Shown: one piece after another, positions 27,144-34,443 of the stretch
Layout of the letters: every line of letters starts with the position of its first letter
Numbering within the stretch: position 1 is the first letter of the stretch
DNA from: an uncultured Anaeromyxobacter sp.
Lineage (GTDB): Bacteria > Myxococcota > Myxococcia > Myxococcales > Anaeromyxobacteraceae
DNA length: 34,443 nucleotides
Direction: 5' to 3'
Assembly (NCBI GenBank): GCA_903874275.1
Contig: CAIQRS010000057.1
Location: 1 to 34,443, forward strand
Made by a program: the position numbers and the translations under genes
Notes under the pieces: generated by a model
The model's database searches: none
What the model was told of the DNA's origin: nothing
The model's input: only the letters and a program-made list of their open reading frames with translations

Positions 27144-28316
27144 ATGGGGAAGATCCTCTTGCTCGAGCCGGTGGGCGGGATCGCGGGCGACATGTTCGTG
27201 GCCGCCGCCCTCGACATGGGCGTGTCCCGCGCCGCCCTCGACGAGGCGCTCGGGACGCTGCGCCTCCCCGGCTTCCGCCTCGTCGCCACCCGGGCCCAGG
27301 CCGGCGGGATCGCAGGAACCCACGTGGACGTGCTCGTCGAGGGTCCCGCGCCCGCGCAGCGCGACCTGGCCGGGATCCTCGCCGTCGTCGACGGGAGCGG
27401 TCTCTCCCCCCGCGCCCGCGCCGCCGCGCGCGCGGTCTTCGAGCGGATCGGCCGGGCCGAGGCCCGCGTCCACGGCGTGCCGCTCGAGCGGGTGCACTTC
27501 CACGAGGTGGGCGCGGTGGACTCCATCGTGGACGTCTGCGCCGCCGCGGCGGTGCTGGAGATCCTGGGCTGGCCGCGCGTGCTCTGCGCCCCGCCCGAGC
27601 TGGGCCAGGGCTTCGTGAACACCGCGCACGGCCGCCTCCCGGTCCCGCCGCCGGCGGTGGTCGAGATCCTGAAGGGGATCCCGGTGCGGCCGGGCGGCCC
27701 GCAGGGGGAGGCGGTCACGCCCACCGGCGCGGCCATCCTGGCCGTGCTCGCCGAGGTGGCCGACCCGTCCACGTTCCCGCCCTTCTCCGCCACGATGGTG
27801 GGGTACGGCCTGGGCACGGCGCGCTGGAGCGACCGGCCCAACGTGCTGCGCATGACGTCCGGCGACGAGGCGGCCCCGGCAGGGTTGTGGGTCGTGGAGA
27901 CGAACCTCGACGACTGCCCCGGGCAGCTCGTGGCCCGGGCCATCGAGGCGGCCCTCGCCGCCGGGGCGAAGGACGCCTGGGCCGCGCCGCTCACCATGAA
28001 GAAGGGGCGTCCCGGGATCCTCCTCGGCGCGCTCGTCCCCGGGGAGCGGCGCGACGCGGTGGCCCGCGTGTTCCTCGACGAGACCACCACCCTGGGAGTC
28101 CGCCTCCACCCGGTCGAGCGGATCGAGCTCGAGCGGGAGCTCGTGAAGGTGAACACGGCCTACGGGGAGGTGCGGGTGAAGGTGGCCCGGCGGGGCGGGG
28201 TCGCGGTGGGGGCGCATCCCGAGTACGAGGACTGCCTGGCCCGTGCCAGCGCGCACGGCGTGCCGGTCCGCGAGGTCATGGCCGCCGCGCTCACCGCCTT
28301 CCGCACGGCAGGGTGA
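27144..28316 (+). CDS. larC: Nickel-pincer cofactor biosynthesis protein LarC
   Basis: 390 residues from the ATG at 27144 with AAGGA upstream, 10 bases after larB. LarC inserts nickel into the pincer nucleotide in a CTP-dependent reaction. Visible family blocks are [17 protein letters not shown] near 9-23, [71 protein letters not shown] and [18 protein letters not shown]. The gene is one continuous frame, whereas Lactiplantibacillus plantarum makes it from two frames by programmed slippage. Product recipients could be LarA or related nickel-dependent epimerases encoded elsewhere. The kinase gene follows after 6 bases, so transcription clearly continues. Confidence 0.95.
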   Translation: MGKILLLEPVGGIAGDMFVAAALDMGVSRAALDEALGTLRLPGFRLVATRAQAGGIAGTHVDVLVEGPAPAQRDLAGILAVVDGSGLSPRARAAARAVFERIGRAEARVHGVPLERVHFHEVGAVDSIVDVCAAAAVLEILGWPRVLCAPPELGQGFVNTAHGRLPVPPPAVVEILKGIPVRPGGPQGEAVTPTGAAILAVLAEVADPSTFPPFSATMVGYGLGTARWSDRPNVLRMTSGDEAAPAGLWVVETNLDDCPGQLVARAIEAALAAGAKDAWAAPLTMKKGRPGILLGALVPGERRDAVARVFLDETTTLGVRLHPVERIELERELVKVNTAYGEVRVKVARRGGVAVGAHPEYEDCLARASAHGVPVREVMAAALTAFRTAG

Positions 28317-28322
28317 ACGGCG

Positions 28323-30128
28323 GTGCACGACCCCCTCTCCGCCGCCTTCGAGGAGCTCGCCATCCCGGCCGCGCTGGTCGAGCGGGGGCGCGTCGTCCGG
28401 GCCAACCCCGCCTTCGCCCGCTCGGTCGGTCGCGATCCGGGCGCCTGCGCCGGAGAGCAGCTCGAGGCGATGCTCCGGCCCGGGCAGCTGGTCCGGGGGG
28501 CGGCCGATGGAGATGCCCCGTGGCTCGCGCTCCTCGACCTCCCGTCGCCGGGGGCCGATCCCGGCGTGGCCCGCGCGCTCCTCGACCTGACCCGGGGTCT
28601 CGCGCAGTCCCACGCGCAGGAAGACGTGGCGGCGGTGCTGGCCCGGGCCCTCTCCTCCCTCTTTCCCGGGCGCGCCCACTGCATCCGGCTCGTGGATCCG
28701 AAGACGCTGGCCCAGGTTTCCCTGCTCGCGAGCGCCCCGATCGTCGACGGCGGCCCGCCGCATGTCTCGCTCCGGGGAGAGGCGGTGCGCCAGGCCGGCC
28801 TTTCCGAGGCGGCGCTCCAGTCGGGCGGCCTGCGGCTCGTGGACGAGGACGTCCCGTGCTGCGCGGGCAGCGTCCGTTCGGTCGCGGTCCCCCTCGGGGC
28901 CGGAAGCCAGCTCTTCGGACTGGTGAGCCTGGAGTACCCCCCCGGTGCCCCGGGCGGCCCGGCCTTGGACGAGCCGCTCCTCGTCCAGGTGACCAATCCG
29001 GCCGCCACCGGCCTTCGCAACCTGCGCTCGGTGGCGGAGCTCACCTTCCTCAAGAACTACCTGGAGGAGCTGCTCGAGAACGCCAATGCCCTGATCCTCG
29101 TCACCAACCGCCAGCATCACGTCCTTCTCTTCAACCGGGCCGTCTCCCGCCTGACCCGCCTCGGCGGCGAGGACGCACTGGGCGCCGACCTGCTCGGGCT
29201 CCTGCCCGAGGGGGAGCGGGAGCGGACCCGCGCCGTCCTGCAGCGCGGCATCGACGGCGAGGCGGTGACCGGCTTCGAGACCCGGCTTTCCATCCGGGGA
29301 GGCGGGGAGGCGCTCGTCAACTTCAACACCGCGCCCATCGTCGGCCACGGCGGCGAGGTGGAGGGCGTCATCGCCATCGGCCAGGACCTGACCGCGCTGA
29401 AGGCCATGGAGCGGAGGGCCGAGCACTTCCAGCGGCTGGCCGCGGTGGGGCAGGTGGCCGCCGGCATCGTCCACGAGCTCAACAACCCGCTCGTGGCAGT
29501 GGTCACCTACTCCGACCACCTGCTGGAGCGGCGCCGGGGGCGCGAGCTCGACCCAGGCGACGCCGAGAAGCTGCGCCGCATCCGCGACGCCGGCGAGCGC
29601 ATCCAGAGGCTGGCCCGCGACCTCATCACCTACGCGCGCCCCGGCGCCGACAGCCCCGAGCCCCTCGACCTGGGCATCCTGCTCGACCAGGCCGCCCGCA
29701 TGTGCGATCCGGCGCTGCGCGAGGCCCGGGCCCGGGTGCTCCAGGAGATCGCGCCGGCGCCCACCATCCTGGGGGGGCGGGCCGGCCTCCTGCAGGTCTT
29801 CGTGAACCTCATCACCAACGCGGCGCAGGCCCTTCCGGAACGGGGGGGAACGGTCACGCTCTCGCTCCAGGGGCTCGGCGACGAGGTGATCGCGCGGGTC
29901 TCCGACGACGGGAAGGGCATGCCGCCCGAGGTCCAGGCACGCATCTTCGAGCCCTTCTTCAGCACCAAGGAGGGCGGGCGCGGCGTGGGGCTCGGGCTCT
30001 CCATCGTCCAGGGGATCGTGGCCCGCCACGGCGGGACCATCGACGTCGCGAGCGAGCCCGACCGGGGGACGACCTTCGCGGTGCGGCTGCCCCTGCGCTA
30101 TCAGGGAACGAGCGAGAGCACGCCGTAG
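28323..30128 (+). CDS. Cytoplasmic sensor histidine kinase with PAS/GAF-like input (NtrB-like)
   Basis: 601 residues from a GTG at 28323. There are no membrane segments, so it senses inside the cell. Residues 1-85 resemble a PAS domain (PAALVERGRVVRANPAFARS). About 85-235 look like a GAF domain (RALSSLFPGRAHCIRLVDP, then GLVSLEYPPG). About 245-365 form a second PAS (LEELLENANALILVTNRQHH). The DHp helix carries His384 in GIVHELNNPL, the HELNNP form seen in NtrB-type kinases, and the ATPase domain has NLITNAAQAL, DDGKGMP and GRGVGLGLSIV. No response regulator follows. The 3' end overlaps the opposing gene by 28 bases. A link to nickel-cofactor synthesis or to the chemosensory system is possible from co-transcription only. 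Confidence 0.88.
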   Translation: MHDPLSAAFEELAIPAALVERGRVVRANPAFARSVGRDPGACAGEQLEAMLRPGQLVRGAADGDAPWLALLDLPSPGADPGVARALLDLTRGLAQSHAQEDVAAVLARALSSLFPGRAHCIRLVDPKTLAQVSLLASAPIVDGGPPHVSLRGEAVRQAGLSEAALQSGGLRLVDEDVPCCAGSVRSVAVPLGAGSQLFGLVSLEYPPGAPGGPALDEPLLVQVTNPAATGLRNLRSVAELTFLKNYLEELLENANALILVTNRQHHVLLFNRAVSRLTRLGGEDALGADLLGLLPEGERERTRAVLQRGIDGEAVTGFETRLSIRGGGEALVNFNTAPIVGHGGEVEGVIAIGQDLTALKAMERRAEHFQRLAAVGQVAAGIVHELNNPLVAVVTYSDHLLERRRGRELDPGDAEKLRRIRDAGERIQRLARDLITYARPGADSPEPLDLGILLDQAARMCDPALREARARVLQEIAPAPTILGGRAGLLQVFVNLITNAAQALPERGGTVTLSLQGLGDEVIARVSDDGKGMPPEVQARIFEPFFSTKEGGRGVGLGLSIVQGIVARHGGTIDVASEPDRGTTFAVRLPLRYQGTSESTP

Positions 30129-31798
30129 CCCAGGAACTCCGGCAGGACGGCGGCGACCTCGCCCGCCGACGGGACGAGCGGGACCTTCTCGTCGATTCCC
30201 CCGGCGCCCCGGAAGCGGGCGCGCCGTGCCGACCCGGAGAACTCCGTGGAGATCACCAGCGTGGCGCCGCGCACCGGGCCGTCCGCGAGGGACGACACGT
30301 GCACGTCGAGCCGCTTCGGCGGGCGCCAGGCCGACACCGCGAGCGGCGTGGGCGAGACCACCTGCACGGCGTGCCGACCGCGACCGGAGAGCGCGGCGAG
30401 CCCCCACTCCACGGGATCGGCCGACGGCGCCGCGCCGAGGGATCCGCCCGAGGGGGCCGGGACGAGCGGGGCGAGCGCCACGAGCGAACCCTCTCCGGCG
30501 CGGGTGGCCTTCGAGCGCCCCACCTTGGCCTCCGGCAGGAAGGGCGGGAGCATGCGGCCGCCCGGCCCGGCGGCCCGCGCCTCGCCGAGGACCAGGAGCT
30601 TGCCGCCCGCCTCGAGGAAGCGGGTCACGGCGGTGGCCTCGACCGGCGTCATCCCGATGGCCTGGGGCAGGACCAGGACCGACCCGGCGCGCAGCGGGCT
30701 CCCGCCGGTGGCCACGTCCCACTGGACGTGGAGGCGGGAGAGGATCTCGCCGACCTCCTCGAGCTCGAGCCGGTGGAGGCCGCTCGACCACACGTCGGCC
30801 TCGGGGGAGTAGAAGACCAGGCACTCGGCGACCGGGTTCTCGAACGGACGACCCTCCCGCCGGGCCGCATGCTCGGAGAGGAGCGCGCGGATGGGCGCGA
30901 GCGCCGCCGCCCGCTCCCCCTCCTCGAGCCCCACCGTCACCCCCGTGGCGGCCAGCGCACCCGCGTGGCGGGCGACCTGCTCGGCCGTCGCGCCGGCGGG
31001 GAGCTGGGCGGCGACCCGGCGCCTCCCGATGGCGGCGCGCCAGAGGCGGGCCTCGGCGCCGCCGGTGTGGTGGGGGAGCGGGCTCAGGGGAAGCACCGCG
31101 CCGTCGAGGAAACGGGCCGCCTGGAACTGGGCCGGTCCGGCCTGGTCGAAGCGCCCGACCAGGGTGAAGGGGCGCCGCGCCGCCCGGGCGGCGTCGCGGA
31201 CCGGCAGGGCGTAGGCGGCCACCGCGTCGGCCAGCGAGTCGAGCCGGAACCGCAGGAAGTCCCGGCCGAAGTGGAGCCGTCGGAAGCTCACCGCCCCGGG
31301 GGCGGAGGCCAGCTCGTCGGCGGCGATGCGCCGGAAGTCGAAGGGTTCCACCTGGTCGCCGTACTCCCGGCGCAGGTCGGCCTGGAAAACCCCCTGGCAG
31401 GCGTCGCAGAAGCCGGCGCCGAGGAGCCCCAGGCCGAGCACCAGATCGGGCCGGTCGAGGAGGGCCCCGGCGTAGCCGGCGTCGAGGAGCGCCCGGCACC
31501 CGGCGACGATCCGGGCGCGGTGGGAGGCGCCGTGCAGGCAGGCCCGCTCGTGGCCGGCCCTCCCGGAGACCTGGCCATCTGCGTCCCGGCAGGCCTCCGG
31601 GGCGTTGGCCGCGCTGCCGGCGGCGACCCGACCCAGGGCAGTGGGGGCGAACCGCGCGGAGGCGGGCTCGGCCGGGTCCACCACGAGGGGCGCCCCCAGG
31701 GTCCGGGCGGCGTGGGCCTCGGCCTCGGGAACGGGATCCCCGGGGCGGATCCGGAAGGGCGCGAAGGGGGTCGAGGGCACGGACCGGGGACCGTACAC
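30101..31798 (-). CDS. Unknown protein resembling a GH42-like barrel with an amidotransferase-like domain
   Basis: About 565 residues from a GTG at 31798; a second GTG at 31780 is equally possible, and the longer open frame runs into hppA so is rejected. No signal peptide is evident. The N-terminal part (about 1-290) resembles a TIM-barrel glycoside hydrolase: residues with GAGFCDACQGVFQADLRREYG recall the cysteine-containing segment of beta-galactosidase-like (GH42) proteins. The middle region (about 305-420) with LVFYSPEADVW, then VLVLPQAIGMTPVEATAVTR and FLEAGGKLLVLGEA, looks like the glutamine-amidotransferase-like domain that follows such barrels. The catalytic acids cannot be placed with confidence, so activity is not claimed. 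Convergent with the kinase and divergent from hppA, it stands alone on its strand. Codon use is like its neighbours. Confidence 0.62.
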   Translation of the reverse strand: MYGPRSVPSTPFAPFRIRPGDPVPEAEAHAARTLGAPLVVDPAEPASARFAPTALGRVAAGSAANAPEACRDADGQVSGRAGHERACLHGASHRARIVAGCRALLDAGYAGALLDRPDLVLGLGLLGAGFCDACQGVFQADLRREYGDQVEPFDFRRIAADELASAPGAVSFRRLHFGRDFLRFRLDSLADAVAAYALPVRDAARAARRPFTLVGRFDQAGPAQFQAARFLDGAVLPLSPLPHHTGGAEARLWRAAIGRRRVAAQLPAGATAEQVARHAGALAATGVTVGLEEGERAAALAPIRALLSEHAARREGRPFENPVAECLVFYSPEADVWSSGLHRLELEEVGEILSRLHVQWDVATGGSPLRAGSVLVLPQAIGMTPVEATAVTRFLEAGGKLLVLGEARAAGPGGRMLPPFLPEAKVGRSKATRAGEGSLVALAPLVPAPSGGSLGAAPSADPVEWGLAALSGRGRHAVQVVSPTPLAVSAWRPPKRLDVHVSSLADGPVRGATLVISTEFSGSARRARFRGAGGIDEKVPLVPSAGEVAAVLPEFLGYGVLSLVP

Positions 31799-31828
31799 CG
31801 CCCCCGGAGGCCCCGGCAACCCACCGTC

Positions 31829-31857
31829 TTGCGGGGGAGGGACCGGTTCAGTAGTAT
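31829..31857 (+). promoter_or_regulatory. Predicted promoter of hppA
   Basis: TTGCGG at 31829-31834, a 17-base spacer and TAGTAT at 31852-31857, giving an mRNA start about 55 bases before the hppA ATG. GGAGG at 31904-31908 is the only good ribosome site, though 11 or more bases from the ATG. The opposing gene probably initiates within the same 121-base gap. Confidence 0.58.
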
Positions 31858-31919
31858 GCCGCGCCTCCCGAGGGGTCCACGGGGGGTCATCCGCACATCG
31901 GAGGCATCCAGTTCCCGCC

Positions 31920-34375
<2,456 letters not shown>

Positions 34376-34379
<4 letters not shown>

Positions 34380-34443
34380 GCGAGCGAGCCGGACACCCCG
34401 CCGCGGAGAGCCTCCGTGCGCTCCTCGGCGGGTCGGCCGGCTC
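34376..34443 (+). CDS. Start of a further frame, cut by the right edge
   Basis: An ATG overlaps the hppA stop (ATGA) and opens at least 22 codons (MSERAGHPAAESLRALLGG) to the window end. The ATGA overlap is common in this genome and supports a real gene. However, it contains a strong hairpin that could instead be a terminator for hppA. Too little is visible to name a family. Confidence 0.4.
34397..34432 (+). terminator. Long hairpin 18 bases after hppA
   Basis: Arms of 15 bases at 34397-34411 and 34418-34432 pair at 13 of 15 positions (CCCGCCG with CGGCGGG at the base) around a 6-base loop. No T run follows. It could terminate hppA transcription or be a chance structure inside the next coding frame. 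Confidence 0.38.

Overview
This window is very GC-rich with strongly GC-biased third codon positions, frequent GTG and TTG starts, and long spurious reading frames opposite real genes. Gene content points to a myxobacterium. The indicators are an MglA-type small GTPase, an alternative chemosensory operon, several lipoproteins, multiple SurA-like parvulins next to mfd, and a membrane pyrophosphatase. An Anaeromyxobacter-like genome (Myxococcota, Cystobacterineae) fits best. That assignment is inference from gene families, not a database match.

Layout. (1) 1-7415, minus strand: mfd, then three consecutive SurA/PpiC-type peptidyl-prolyl isomerases (two lipoproteins and one exported soluble protein), then pdxA, which is cut by the left edge. 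The last four genes are almost contiguous and form an envelope-chaperone block ending in the classical surA-pdxA pair. (2) 7416-13079, plus strand: a TPR lipoprotein, hrcA, grpE, dnaK and dnaJ, the heat-shock module. (3) 13095-18367, plus: an LpoA-like periplasmic-binding lipoprotein, a site-2 (M50) membrane protease, a small single-pass membrane protein and a DinG/XPD-type Fe-S helicase. Starts and stops in this segment mostly overlap or nearly touch.

(4) 18460-30128, plus: a tightly packed run that looks like one large transcription unit with an internal promoter. It opens with an MglA-like GTPase overlapping a PocR-domain histidine kinase, then thiL. The chemosensory core follows (MCP, CheW, CheY, CheA, CheC-like), then larB and larC for the nickel-pincer cofactor, and finally a PAS/GAF-type NtrB-like histidine kinase. 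No cheR, cheB, cheD or flagellar gene is present. The GTPase beside a chemosensory array suggests control of cell polarity or surface behaviour, or a non-motility output, rather than flagellar chemotaxis.

(5) 30101-31798, minus: a large protein of unknown function that resembles a glycoside-hydrolase barrel plus a glutamine-amidotransferase-like domain. It is convergent with the kinase (28-bp tail overlap) and divergent from hppA. (6) 31920-34379, plus: hppA, a divergent membrane ion-pumping pyrophosphatase with a good promoter. The first codons of one more frame and a strong hairpin follow at the right edge.

No tRNA, rRNA, CRISPR array, insertion sequence or prophage gene was recognised. 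No non-coding gap exceeds 300 bases; the longest are about 110-130 bases (3632-3758, 7416-7529, 9289-9418, 31799-31919). The most interesting feature is the unit in segment 4, which joins an MglA-like GTPase, a cysteine-containing PocR sensor kinase, a reduced chemosensory array with a one-site CheC, and LarB/LarC.
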